NCBI RefSeq assembly: GCF_041360795.1
Contig: NZ_JBFUPW010000001.1
Location: 1,054,001-1,118,000, forward strand
Direction: 5' to 3'
Origin: Arthrobacter_E sp041360795
Lineage (GTDB): Bacteria > Actinomycetota > Actinomycetes > Actinomycetales > Micrococcaceae
DNA length: 64,000 nt
The notes under the pieces are model-generated. The model did not search any database. It saw only the letters and a list, made by a program, of their open reading frames with translations, and had not been told where the DNA came from. The translations under genes and the position numbers were made by a program. Positions 27,001 to 34,811 of this stretch are shown here, one piece after another (the first letter of the stretch is position 1; every line of letters begins with the position of its first letter).

Positions 27001-27625
27001 GGAGGAGACTCCCGCGCAGCAGCCGGCTCCGGAGCACGACGACGAGGACAAGGCCGCGAAGGCCGCCGCCACCCGTGCGGTGCTCGCCAACATCGCTGCC
27101 GCGGCTCACGCCGCGCATTCCCACGATGGGGAACACGGTCACGAAGGCTCTGAGGACGACCAGACGGATCGTCCGGCGGCCGTCCTGACCATCGGCGGCG
27201 AAGTGGTCGAACTGCCCCTGGGCCAGGTTGAGGAGACCGTTCAGGAGCCGGCGCCCGTGCTGAGCCTGGATGCCCTCGCAGCGGCCTTCGACAGCATCGG
27301 CGGCCCGTCGGCCCCCGTGACGGCGGCTCCGGCTCAGGAAGCCGCTCCGGCTCAGGAACCGGCAGCGGAGCAGGCGGCTCCCGCCGCGGAGGCCCGCGAG
27401 GACAAGGCCCCTCAGGCTTCACGTCCCGCGCGCCGTCCTCGTGCGTCCCGCCGGGCTCAGAGTGCCGTCGGCGCCTCGGATGTCCAGCAGGTGGAGGTGA
27501 CCGCGGCTCAGGAGAGCGGGTCCGTTCGCAGGGCGTCCGTGCAGGCCGGGCAGGCGCGGGACAAGGGTCCCAGCGGCGAGGAGCCGCTGGTGCTCGGTGT
27601 CGGCGTGCCCGCATCCGAGCTGTGA
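24062..27625 (+). CDS. rne: Ribonuclease E/G family endoribonuclease
   Basis: A large single-strand endoribonuclease for mRNA decay and rRNA processing, about 1187 residues. The first about 500 residues are low-complexity (Ala, Pro, Glu, with Arg-rich blocks). The S1 RNA-binding domain (IGNVYLGKVQNVLPSMEAAF) begins near 560. The catalytic core carries VDVNTGKFTG near 820 and IDFIDMVLESNRD near 863. The zinc-link C924-x2-C927 (EQCEHCAGRG) is intact. A second disordered tail follows. This domain order, with a long N-terminal extension, is typical of actinobacterial RNase E/G. ATG 24062 or 24053 could start it; neither has a strong Shine-Dalgarno sequence. Confidence 0.93.
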   Translation: MDSENLPAGEATNAEQNSTEAVKKPARSRRRIASAPAGAPTPVAETPAAPEAPAADAGEAPAKTTTRRRPSRAKAAVAEESAPAAPAAEPAAASTEAPAKAPARKRAPRKATAPTASPEPRAEAETAPAVVEAPAAEAPKTSTRKAPARRRKAADAAAAEPRQPEAAAAPAVENVAAETVAAEAPAQVTNQQDTSRQDANSQGSRSSRGRQQADRSKGARAEGGRPQNSRSRNARSQNASAAATDRAAERQPAAPAAEETAAPVRRRRVSKYKAAPQAVEAEVTEPAESAQESGAPAQATEPAEAVRIVAPEPVPAEETAPAETAPAEKAAEPAAAVEASTDAVTEESAEETSSVSGLFLAPADVTSVLFHAPDLSLAFPEGEETEDGEDEEDEDDSTEGAGSRSRRRRRGRSRGRSGEGAEEASPAEEDTEESDGVTSRRRRRRRRGDQDLELTGGLDDDPPNTVTRVRAPRTPSETVSNKVTSVKGSTRLEAKKQRRRESRESGRRRQVITEAEFLARRESVDRQMVVRQKDDRIQIAVLEDGVLAEHFVSKTQQDSLIGNVYLGKVQNVLPSMEAAFVDIGRGRNAVLYAGEVNWDSVSLEGKPRRIENALKSGDSVLVQVSKDPIGHKGARLTSQISLPGRYLVYVPGGSMTGISRKLPDVERNRLKRILKDRLPENAGVIVRTAAEGASEEELTNDINRLRALWESIESQTGSTKVLAPELLYGEPDLTIKVVRDVFNEDFSKLIVSGEEAWDTIEAYVTYVAPDLVGRLEKWTDAKDIFSAWRIDEQIHKALDRKVFLPSGGSLVIDRTEAMTVVDVNTGKFTGSGGNLEETVTKNNLEAAEEVVRQLRLRDIGGIIVIDFIDMVLESNRDLVLRRLVECLGRDRTKHQVAEVTSLGLVQMTRKRMGTGLLEVFGEQCEHCAGRGVITHDEPLDTRRPTGHFEHQHGVRPETPQQPSARSERKRRRGRSSAATVEETPAQQPAPEHDDEDKAAKAAATRAVLANIAAAAHAAHSHDGEHGHEGSEDDQTDRPAAVLTIGGEVVELPLGQVEETVQEPAPVLSLDALAAAFDSIGGPSAPVTAAPAQEAAPAQEPAAEQAAPAAEAREDKAPQASRPARRPRASRRAQSAVGASDVQQVEVTAAQESGSVRRASVQAGQARDKGPSGEEPLVLGVGVPASEL

Positions 27626-27698
27626 GTCCGGCCGTCTTCGGACGGCTGGACGTGGTCGAAGACCGTCTGCGGACGGCATGTGACCGCTGAAGCACCTG

Positions 27699-27736
27699 AC
27701 AGGAGGGGGCGTGGCGAATGCCGCGCCCCCTCCTGT
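27699..27736 (+). terminator. Terminator after rne
   Basis: A perfect 13-bp outer stem (27699-27711 with 27724-27736) plus an inner GGC/GCC pair around GAAT, followed by ATTACATT. It separates rne from the ThiD-TenA gene. Confidence 0.75.
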
Positions 27737-27773
27737 ATTACATTGGGGGCACATCCCCGATTGGAGTTCCGCC

Positions 27774-29321
27774 ATGACCCGTGTCCCCGTCGCATCGTCG
27801 CTCCTGCCGACGGAGGTTCCGCCCCGGCCGCGGGTGCTCAGCATCGCCGGATCCGATCCGAGCGGGGGAGCCGGCATCCAGGCGGATCTCAAGAGCATCG
27901 CGGCCAACGGCGGCTACGGCATGGCGGCGATCACGGCGCTGACGGCCCAGAACACCCAGGGAGTCCGAGGGGTGCACGTCCCGCCCGTGGAGTTCCTGGC
28001 GCAGCAGCTCGAGGCGATCAGCGACGACATCACCGTCGACGCCGTGAAGATCGGCATGCTCGGCAATGCCGCGGTCATCGACACCGTCAGCTCGTGGCTG
28101 GAACAGCATCGGCCACCGGTCGTGGTCCTGGATCCGGTCATGGTGGCCAGCAGCGGGGACCGGCTCCTGGATGCCGCAGCGGAGGCCGCCTTGGAGCGCC
28201 TGCTCGGCCTGGCCGACGTCGTGACCCCCAACATCCCCGAACTGGCCGTGCTGCTGGGGGAGAGCCCTGCGGTCGACTGGGAGACGGCCCTGGAACAGGG
28301 CAAGCGCCTCGCCGCCGCCCACGGGGTGTCCGTGCTGGTCAAGGGTGGTCATCTGGAGGGCGAGACGGCCTGGGATGCGCTCGTGGATCTGAGCGGCCGG
28401 TCGGTCTCTGACGTCACAGTGTTCGAGGGTCCTCGCGTGGAGACACTGAACACTCACGGGACCGGTTGCTCGCTCTCCTCCGCCGTGGCGACGCTGCTGG
28501 GCGCCGGGCACGACTCGGAGCATGCCGTGCGCCAGGCGAAGGCCTGGCTTCTCGAGGCCATCAAGACCTCGTCCGAGCTCCAGGTGGGCCATGGGCACGG
28601 ACCGGTGAACCACTTCCACCACGGGGTCCTCGCGGGCGCCCGCAGCCAGGCGGCTTACGCCGGGGAACTATGGACCGCCGCCGCAGCGGATCTGGAACGG
28701 ATCCATGCGCTGCCCTTCATCGAGCAGCTGGGAACGGGAAGTCTGGCGGAAGCGGACTTCGCCTACTACCTGGCGCAGGACGCCCTGTACCTCAACGCGT
28801 ACTCGCGCGTGCTGGCCGCTGCGAGCACGCTGGCCCCCACGGAGGCCGAGCAGGCCTTCTGGGCCAAGGGCGCCCGCGAATGCCTGGAAGTGGAGGCCGA
28901 GCTGCACCGCACATGGCTCGTCGGCCGCGAGGTCAGCCTGACTCCCGGTCCGGAGACGCGTCAGTATGTGGACCACCTGCTCGCCCGCGCCGCCGAGGGG
29001 GACTACGCCGTCCTGGTCGCCGCCGTACTGCCCTGCTACTGGCTCTACGCCGAAGTGGGCGCCACGCTGTTCCGTGAGTTCGAGGAGGCGGGTGCGCCGG
29101 TCAGCCACCCCTACGCGGTGTGGCTCCGCAGCTACTCGGATCCGGCCTTCGCCGAGTCCACTCGGCAGGCCATCGCCTGGACCGCCCAGGCGGCCCGGCA
29201 GGCCGGTCCGGCCCGCTGGGCCCGGATGCAGGAGGCGTTCGCGGTGTCCTCCGGCTTCGAGGTGGACTTCTTTGACGCGCCGCGCCGACGTGGTCCGCGG
29301 AGTGCGCCCGGTATCCGCTAG
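27774..29321 (+). CDS. thiD: ThiD-TenA fusion: HMP/HMP-P kinase with thiaminase II domain
   Basis: A 515-residue two-domain enzyme of thiamine pyrimidine metabolism. Residues about 18-285 form the ribokinase-fold ThiD domain (LSIAGSDPSGGAGIQADLK, catalytic-loop region THGTGCSLSSA). Residues about 300-505 form a TenA domain with the conserved cysteine C421 in LPCYWLYAEVG. TenA releases the HMP pyrimidine from degraded thiamine and ThiD phosphorylates it, so the fusion couples salvage to activation. The ATG has GGAG upstream; a longer in-frame start at 27711 would lie inside the rne terminator. No TPP riboswitch was seen. Confidence 0.93.
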   Translation: MTRVPVASSLLPTEVPPRPRVLSIAGSDPSGGAGIQADLKSIAANGGYGMAAITALTAQNTQGVRGVHVPPVEFLAQQLEAISDDITVDAVKIGMLGNAAVIDTVSSWLEQHRPPVVVLDPVMVASSGDRLLDAAAEAALERLLGLADVVTPNIPELAVLLGESPAVDWETALEQGKRLAAAHGVSVLVKGGHLEGETAWDALVDLSGRSVSDVTVFEGPRVETLNTHGTGCSLSSAVATLLGAGHDSEHAVRQAKAWLLEAIKTSSELQVGHGHGPVNHFHHGVLAGARSQAAYAGELWTAAAADLERIHALPFIEQLGTGSLAEADFAYYLAQDALYLNAYSRVLAAASTLAPTEAEQAFWAKGARECLEVEAELHRTWLVGREVSLTPGPETRQYVDHLLARAAEGDYAVLVAAVLPCYWLYAEVGATLFREFEEAGAPVSHPYAVWLRSYSDPAFAESTRQAIAWTAQAARQAGPARWARMQEAFAVSSGFEVDFFDAPRRRGPRSAPGIR

Positions 29322-29338
29322 ACTTTTATGTCGGGAAA

Positions 29339-29370
29339 GGCGCCACGTGGGGCATACCACGTTCGGCGCC
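29339..29370 (+). terminator. Hairpin after thiD-tenA
   Basis: The arms GGCGCCACGTGG (29339-29350) and CCACGT-TC-GGCGCC (29357-29370) pair over 12 bp with a 2-nt bulge, 17 nt after the stop. There is no T-run. Confidence 0.6.
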
Positions 29371-29387
29371 CTGTGGACCAGCCTCAT

Positions 29388-29417
29388 TTGCAGCGAGGGT
29401 GAGGACTAGCGTAAGCT
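29388..29417 (+). promoter_or_regulatory. Putative promoter of rplU-rpmA
   Basis: TTGCAG (29388-29393), an 18-nt spacer and TAAGCT (29412-29417). Transcription from about 29424 would give a leader of about 180 nt before rplU, long enough to hold a ribosomal-protein control element. No known L21-leader fold was recognised. Confidence 0.5.
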
Positions 29418-29607
29418 AGACCTTCGGTGCTAACGCCAACCCATGGGTATTGCGGGAAGATCCTGAAGAGGAATCGCCCGGACTCCTTTATCGGCCCCTT
29501 ATCGTAGGGTCCGACGGCGCAGAGGCACAGCCAGGACCTGATGGGAGATTTCCCTCTGGTCCGGCACGCAAACTTAGTAAGAATCGTCGAGAGAAGTGAG
29601 TTCCCAA

Positions 29608-29916
29608 GTGGTGTACGCGATTGTCCGCGCCGGCGGCCGTCAAGAAAAGGTCTCGGTTGGAGACTTCGTAACCCTGAACCGCGTCGCCGGTGAAGTGGGT
29701 GGCACCATCGAGCTGCCTGCCCTCCTGCTGGTGGATGGTGACAAGCTCACCACGAAGGCTGCCGATCTGGCCAAGGTCAAGGTCACTGCCGAGATCCTGG
29801 AAGACCTGCGCGGCAAGAAGATCGTCATCCAGAAGTACAAGAACAAGACCGGTTACAAGAAGCGTCAGGGTCACCGTCAGGAACTGACCCGCGTCAAGAT
29901 CACCGGCATCAAGTAA
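29608..29916 (+). CDS. rplU: 50S ribosomal protein L21
   Basis: A 102-residue large-subunit protein. The family start MVYAIVRAGGRQEKVSVGD is obtained from GTG 29608; an upstream in-frame GTG at 29596 would add four residues not found in the family. The conserved C-terminal signature YKNKTGYKKRQGHRQ is present. The gene is followed at 44 nt by rpmA. L21 and L27 are normally co-transcribed. Confidence 0.96.
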   Translation: MVYAIVRAGGRQEKVSVGDFVTLNRVAGEVGGTIELPALLLVDGDKLTTKAADLAKVKVTAEILEDLRGKKIVIQKYKNKTGYKKRQGHRQELTRVKITGIK

Positions 29917-29960
29917 GACCCTTCACGGGATTACTTCTACCTAGAAGGCAGGCATAAGGC

Positions 29961-30221
29961 ATGGCACATAAGAAGGGCGCGAGTTCCACTCGCAACGGTC
30001 GCGATTCGAACGCTCAGTACCTCGGTGTGAAGCGCTTCGGTGGTCAGGTCGTCTCCGCTGGTGAGATCCTGGTCCGTCAGCGTGGCACCCACTTCCACCC
30101 CGGCAACGGTGTTGGCCGTGGCAAGGACGACACCCTGTTCGCCCTGACGCCCGGTGCTGTCGAGTTCGGCACCCGCCGTGGACGCCGCGTTGTCAACGTG
30201 GTGGCCGCAGCCGCTGAGTGA
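29961..30221 (+). CDS. rpmA: 50S ribosomal protein L27
   Basis: An 86-residue large-subunit protein whose N-terminus reaches the peptidyl-transferase centre. The start MAHKKGASSTRNGRDSNAQ has the short actinobacterial form with no cleaved Firmicutes-type extension. Signatures include GGQVVSAGEILVRQRGT and HPGNGVGRGKDDTLFA. It ends in a poly-Ala tail. A strong terminator follows, making rplU-rpmA a two-gene unit. Confidence 0.97.
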   Translation: MAHKKGASSTRNGRDSNAQYLGVKRFGGQVVSAGEILVRQRGTHFHPGNGVGRGKDDTLFALTPGAVEFGTRRGRRVVNVVAAAAE

Positions 30222-30236
30222 TCAGTCGCACACTTT

Positions 30237-30270
30237 CGATGGGGCGGGCCTGAGGCCCGCCCCATCGGCG
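30237..30270 (+). terminator. Terminator after rpmA
   Basis: A perfect 14-bp stem (30237-30250 with 30254-30267), a 3-nt loop, then GCGTTT. Confidence 0.85.
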
Positions 30271-30365
30271 TTTAACATCCCGACCAGGCTCTGGCCGGGA
30301 CCATAGAATCATTGTGGAAGCCGCGCGTCGACGCGGATCTTCGACAGCAGAACAAAGGAGAACCA

Positions 30366-31976
30366 GTGGCGAGCTTTGTGGACCGTGTGGTCCTGCACGT
30401 CTCCGGCGGCAATGGGGGACACGGTTGTGTCTCCGTCCATCGGGAGAAGTTCAAGCCACTGGGTGGTCCCGACGGCGGCAACGGCGGCAATGGCGGAGAC
30501 GTGGTGCTCCGGGTCGATCCGCAGGTCACCACTCTCCTCGAGTACCACCACTCGCCGCACCGCCATGCGGGCAATGGCGGACCCGGCATGGGCGACTGGC
30601 GCGGCGGCAAGGCCGGCGAAACCCTCGTGCTCTCCGTCCCCGAGGGCACGGTCGTCAAGGACCGCGACGGCGCCGTGCTGGCCGACCTCGTGGAGCCCGG
30701 CACCGAGTTCATCGCCGCAGCCGGTGGCATCGGCGGCCTGGGCAACTCCTCGCTCGCTTCGCAGCGCCGCAAGGCGCCCGGCTTCGCCCTCCTCGGCATC
30801 GAGGGGGAGCAGCGGGACATCGTCCTGGAGCTGAAGTCGATCGCCGACGTCGCGCTGGTCGGGTTCCCGTCCGCAGGCAAGTCGAGCCTCATCGCCGCCA
30901 TGTCCGCAGCGCGCCCGAAGATCGCGGACTACCCGTTCACCACCCTGGTCCCGAACCTCGGCGTCGTACAGGCCGGCGATGTCCGGTTCACCATCGCCGA
31001 TGTGCCTGGTCTGATCGAGGGCGCGAGCGAGGGCAAGGGCCTCGGCCACAACTTCCTCCGTCACGTGGAGCGCTGTGCCGCCATCGTGCACGTGCTGGAC
31101 TGCGGCTCCTTGGAGTCGGACCGTGATCCGCTGAGCGATCTGGACATCATCGAGCGGGAACTCGAGCGTTACGCCGTGGACATGGCGTACGGCGACGGAG
31201 AGGTCATCCCGCTCAACGAGCGTCCCCGCATCGTCGCGCTGAACAAGGTCGACCTGCCCGACGGCAAGGACATGGCCGAATTCGTGCGTCCCGACCTGGA
31301 GGCCCGCGGCTACCGCGTCTTCGAGGTGTCCGCCACGAGCCACGAGGGCCTCCGGACCCTCGGCTTCGCGATGGCTGAGCTGGTCCAGGAGGCTCGCGAT
31401 CGGCTCGCCGTCGCGGCGCCCGTGGTGGCCCTGACCGTCCTCCGGCCCCGCGCGGTCAATGAGACCGGCTTCGTCATCCGCCGCGAGGAACGCAATCTGG
31501 AGCCGCTGTTCCGCGTCCGTGGCGAGAAGCCCGAACGCTGGGTCAAGCAGACCGACTTCGAGAACGAGGAGGCCATCGGCTACCTCGCGGACCGCCTGGC
31601 CAAGCTCGGCGTGGAGACGGAACTGTTCAAGATGGGCGCCAAGCCCGGTGACACCGTGGTGATCGGCGACGACAGCGGTGTCGTGTTCGACTGGGAGCCG
31701 ACCATGGCCGCCGGCGCGGAACTGCTCGCGTCGCCGCGTGGCACGGACATCCGTATCGCCGACGCCGAGACGAGCTCGCGTCCCACGCGCGCCCAGAAGC
31801 GTGAGGAGCAGCAGGAACGCCGCGACGCCAAGGCCGCCGCCCGAGCCGAGCTGGAAGCGGAGCGCAAGGCCGGCATCTGGACCGAGTCCTCACAGGGGCG
31901 CCGGCAGGACAAGGCCGCCGCCGTCGAACGTGACATCCTCTCCGCCGAAGGCCTGGGTGACGAGGACGAGGCATGA
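30366..31976 (+). CDS. obgE: Obg-family GTPase (ObgE/CgtA)
   Basis: A 536-residue essential GTPase in 50S assembly and stress control. The Gly-rich Obg domain (residues 1-160, NGGHGCVSVHREKF, GGPDGGNGGNGG) is followed by the G domain with P-loop GFPSAGKSSL (166-175) and DVPGLIEGAS. The C-terminal OCT domain runs from about 350 to 445. About 90 extra C-terminal residues are charged. The GTG at 30366 has AAAGGAG upstream. The stop overlaps the proB start (ATGA), so the two are translationally coupled. Confidence 0.96.
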   Translation: MASFVDRVVLHVSGGNGGHGCVSVHREKFKPLGGPDGGNGGNGGDVVLRVDPQVTTLLEYHHSPHRHAGNGGPGMGDWRGGKAGETLVLSVPEGTVVKDRDGAVLADLVEPGTEFIAAAGGIGGLGNSSLASQRRKAPGFALLGIEGEQRDIVLELKSIADVALVGFPSAGKSSLIAAMSAARPKIADYPFTTLVPNLGVVQAGDVRFTIADVPGLIEGASEGKGLGHNFLRHVERCAAIVHVLDCGSLESDRDPLSDLDIIERELERYAVDMAYGDGEVIPLNERPRIVALNKVDLPDGKDMAEFVRPDLEARGYRVFEVSATSHEGLRTLGFAMAELVQEARDRLAVAAPVVALTVLRPRAVNETGFVIRREERNLEPLFRVRGEKPERWVKQTDFENEEAIGYLADRLAKLGVETELFKMGAKPGDTVVIGDDSGVVFDWEPTMAAGAELLASPRGTDIRIADAETSSRPTRAQKREEQQERRDAKAAARAELEAERKAGIWTESSQGRRQDKAAAVERDILSAEGLGDEDEA

Positions 31977-33106
31977 GCCTCGCACCGCTCACGCAGGAGG
32001 GCCGCGCCGTCCTGCGTGACGCCAAGCGCGTGGTGGTCAAGGTGGGCTCGTCCTCGCTGACCAGCATTCAGGGCGGGATCTCCGAGGAATCGGTGCTCGC
32101 CCTCGTGGAGGCCCTGGCGGAGCGCCGCAACGGCGGCACCGAGGTCATCCTCGTGTCCTCGGGCGCCATCGCCGCGGGCCTGGCCCCCCTGGGCCTGGCG
32201 CGCCGTCCGCGCGATCTCGCCACCCAGCAGGCCGCCGCGAGCGTCGGACAGGGACGGCTCATGTCGCGCTACACCCAGGCGTTCTCGGTGCACGGCATCA
32301 CCGTCAGCCAGGTGCTGCTCACGGCGGAGGACCTGGTCCGCCGCACGCAGCATGCCAATGCCTTCCGGGCTCTGGACCGGCTGCTGAATCTCGGCGTGGT
32401 GCCGATCGTCAATGAGAACGACACCGTGGCCACCCACGAGATCCGCTTCGGCGACAATGATCGTCTCGCCGCGCTGGTGGCCCACCTCGTGCGGGCCGAT
32501 GCTCTGCTGCTCCTCTCCGACGTCGACTCCGTATATGACGGTCCGCCGAAGGACGGTGCGCGCCGCATCGCCGAGGTGCGCGGCCCGGAGGACCTCGCCG
32601 GCGTCGTGGTCGGGAGCGCCGGCAAGGCGGGCGTCGGCACCGGGGGCATGGCCACTAAGGTGCAGGCCGCGAGCATCGCGGCCGGGTCCGGCATCCCCGC
32701 GCTCGTGACGTCCACGGCCAACGCCCAGGCCGCCCTGCAGGGCGAGGACGTGGGGACGTGGTTCTCCGTCCAGGGCGACAGGAAACCCATCCGTCTGCTC
32801 TGGCTGGCGCATCTGGCTACCGCACGCGGTGAGATCGTGCTCGACGACGGCGCGGTGCGGGCCGTGACGCGGAACCACCGCTCGCTGCTGCCGGCGGGGA
32901 TCACCGCCGTGCGCGGTGAATTCGAGGCCGGCGACCCGGTGGACCTGGTCGATCCCGCCGGAACCGTGGTGGCTCGCGGGCTCGTGAATTACTCCGTGGA
33001 GGAGCTGCCTCGGATGCTCGGGCGGTCCACCAAGGAGCTGGCGCGCGAGCTGGGCCACGAATATGAACGCGAAGTGGTTCATGTTGACGACCTGGTCGTC
33101 CTCTGA
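31973..33106 (+). CDS. proB: Glutamate 5-kinase
   Basis: A 377-residue first enzyme of proline synthesis, phosphorylating L-glutamate. An amino-acid-kinase domain (VVVKVGSSSLTS near residues 20-31; VNENDTVA; GTGGMATKVQAA) is followed by a C-terminal PUA domain (RGEIVLDDGAVRAV, from about residue 285). It overlaps obgE by 4 nt and precedes proA by 26 nt. In this family the enzyme is normally feedback-inhibited by proline. Confidence 0.96.
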   Translation: MSLAPLTQEGRAVLRDAKRVVVKVGSSSLTSIQGGISEESVLALVEALAERRNGGTEVILVSSGAIAAGLAPLGLARRPRDLATQQAAASVGQGRLMSRYTQAFSVHGITVSQVLLTAEDLVRRTQHANAFRALDRLLNLGVVPIVNENDTVATHEIRFGDNDRLAALVAHLVRADALLLLSDVDSVYDGPPKDGARRIAEVRGPEDLAGVVVGSAGKAGVGTGGMATKVQAASIAAGSGIPALVTSTANAQAALQGEDVGTWFSVQGDRKPIRLLWLAHLATARGEIVLDDGAVRAVTRNHRSLLPAGITAVRGEFEAGDPVDLVDPAGTVVARGLVNYSVEELPRMLGRSTKELARELGHEYEREVVHVDDLVVL

Positions 33107-33132
33107 GGCGGACACTGGCCTAAACTTGTCGC

Positions 33133-34437
33133 ATGACTGACACCGCTCTTTCCACCGGCCTCGACGACGCGCAGCTGCACGGCGTCGAAGCCGCGGTCCA
33201 CGCGATCGCCGACCGGGCACGCACCGCGTCCCGCCGGATCGCCCGTGCCACCCGGGCACGGAAGGACGAAGCGCTGCGAGCGATCGCCGCAGCGCTTCTG
33301 GACCACGAGCCACGCATCCTCGCCGCGAACGCCCAGGATGTGGAGCGCGGCCGGGGCAACGGCACGTCCAAGGCGATGCTGGACCGCCTGAGCCTGACTC
33401 CCGCGCGCATCCAGGGCCTCGCCGACGCGCTGGAGAACCTCGCCTCCCAGCCCGATCCCGTGGGGACCGTGGTCCGCGGCCAGACCCTGCCGAACGGCCT
33501 GCGCCTGCGCCAGGTCAACGTGCCCATGGGCGTGGTGGCGGCCATCTACGAAGCCCGCCCCAACGTGACCGTGGACATCGCCGGGCTCGCGCTCAAAGCC
33601 GGGAACGCCGTGATCCTCCGTGGCGGCTCGGCTGCCGCCAGCACCAACGAGGCACTCGTGGAAGTCCTGAGGGACGCCCTGGACTCCGTCGGTCTGCCCG
33701 CGGACGCCATTCAGACCATCGACGCCTACGGCCGTGACGGCGCCAACGTGCTCATGCGGGCGCGTGGGCGTGTGGACGTCCTCATCCCGCGCGGCGGCCG
33801 TGAGCTGATCCAGACCGTGGTGCAGAACTCCGCCGTTCCCGTCATCGAGACGGGCGAAGGCAATGTGCACATCTACATCGACGAGTCCGCCTCCGAGGAC
33901 ATGGCCGTCGAGATCCTCCTCAACGCCAAGACTCAGCGTCCGAGCGTCTGCAACACCGTGGAGACCCTCCTGGTGCACTCGCACTCGACCGTGCTTCCCG
34001 CCGTGGCACGTGCCCTGCGCGACGCCGGCGTGCGGCTCCACGTCGACGGGCGGGTCGCGGCGCTGCTGCCTCCGGGCGAGGACGTCTCGGCCGCCACGGA
34101 CGAGGACTGGGGCACGGAGTACATGGACCTCGACCTCGCGGTGGCGATGGTGGACACCCTCGACGAGGCGCTGGAGCACATCCGCACCTGGAGCACGGGC
34201 CACACGGAAGCGATCCTGACGAACGATCTGCGCAATGCGGAGAAGTTCATCGCGGAGATCGATTCCGCAGCGGTGATCGTGAACGCCTCGACCCGTTTCA
34301 CGGACGGCGGCGAGTTCGGGCTGGGCGCCGAGGTGGGCATCTCCACGCAGAAGCTCCACGCCCGCGGGCCGATGGGCCTGGGGGAGCTGACCACCACCAA
34401 GTGGATCGTCCAGGGCGAAGGGCAGACCCGCGCCTGA
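33133..34437 (+). CDS. proA: Glutamate-5-semialdehyde dehydrogenase
   Basis: A 434-residue NADPH-dependent reductase of the aldehyde-dehydrogenase superfamily, second step of proline synthesis. The catalytic Cys is C273 in RPSVCNTVETLL; VIETGEGNVHIYID and EFGLGAEVGISTQKLHARGP are family signatures. The ATG is 6 nt after TAAACT and has no Shine-Dalgarno sequence, so besides read-through from proB it may have its own leaderless promoter. Confidence 0.95.
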   Translation: MTDTALSTGLDDAQLHGVEAAVHAIADRARTASRRIARATRARKDEALRAIAAALLDHEPRILAANAQDVERGRGNGTSKAMLDRLSLTPARIQGLADALENLASQPDPVGTVVRGQTLPNGLRLRQVNVPMGVVAAIYEARPNVTVDIAGLALKAGNAVILRGGSAAASTNEALVEVLRDALDSVGLPADAIQTIDAYGRDGANVLMRARGRVDVLIPRGGRELIQTVVQNSAVPVIETGEGNVHIYIDESASEDMAVEILLNAKTQRPSVCNTVETLLVHSHSTVLPAVARALRDAGVRLHVDGRVAALLPPGEDVSAATDEDWGTEYMDLDLAVAMVDTLDEALEHIRTWSTGHTEAILTNDLRNAEKFIAEIDSAAVIVNASTRFTDGGEFGLGAEVGISTQKLHARGPMGLGELTTTKWIVQGEGQTRA

Positions 34438-34525
34438 GTGCGGGTAGGATTGAACAACGTCACGGCGGCAGCGTCGCTGGTCGCCCCCGGAGTGATCCGG
34501 GAAGAAGCACTGTGAAGGGAACACC

Positions 34526-34768
34526 ATGTTGGCTCAGCTGGCCACCACTGTAATCCAGGCAGCCGCCGAGGGCGGCCACGAAGAGCTCGCTCCGCTGATC
34601 GCCCCGCCGTTCGTGGTGGGCGGCGTGATGATGGCGATCCTGCTGACGCTTCTCTTCATCACCGTGTCCTACAGCAATCTGGGCAACCGTCACGACGCCG
34701 TCGAGGAACACGCTGATCCGCACCGTCAGCACACCAACAAGCACGATCACAGCCACCAGGGACACTGA
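34526..34768 (+). CDS. Small single-pass membrane protein
   Basis: An 80-residue protein of unknown function with one transmembrane segment (about 28-49) and a His-rich tail (residues 62-80 contain seven His), which could bind metal. The ATG has GAAGGGA upstream. It stands between proA and nadD. The His tail overlaps, in another frame, the region just before nadD, so the two genes are probably coupled. Confidence 0.75.
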   Translation: MLAQLATTVIQAAAEGGHEELAPLIAPPFVVGGVMMAILLTLLFITVSYSNLGNRHDAVEEHADPHRQHTNKHDHSHQGH

Positions 34769-34811
34769 CATTCCCAGCGGCACCCAGGAGCCGCGCCGTC
34801 ACCGCCTCGGG

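Noticed and set aside
23888..27142. A minus-strand open frame opposite rne
   Set aside because: Repeats of Gly, Arg and Leu that mirror the Ala/Pro/Glu-rich rne sequence; no protein family.
27626..27773. TPP riboswitch upstream of thiD-tenA
   Set aside because: No THI-box sequence such as CTGAGA and its partner; only the rne terminator is present.
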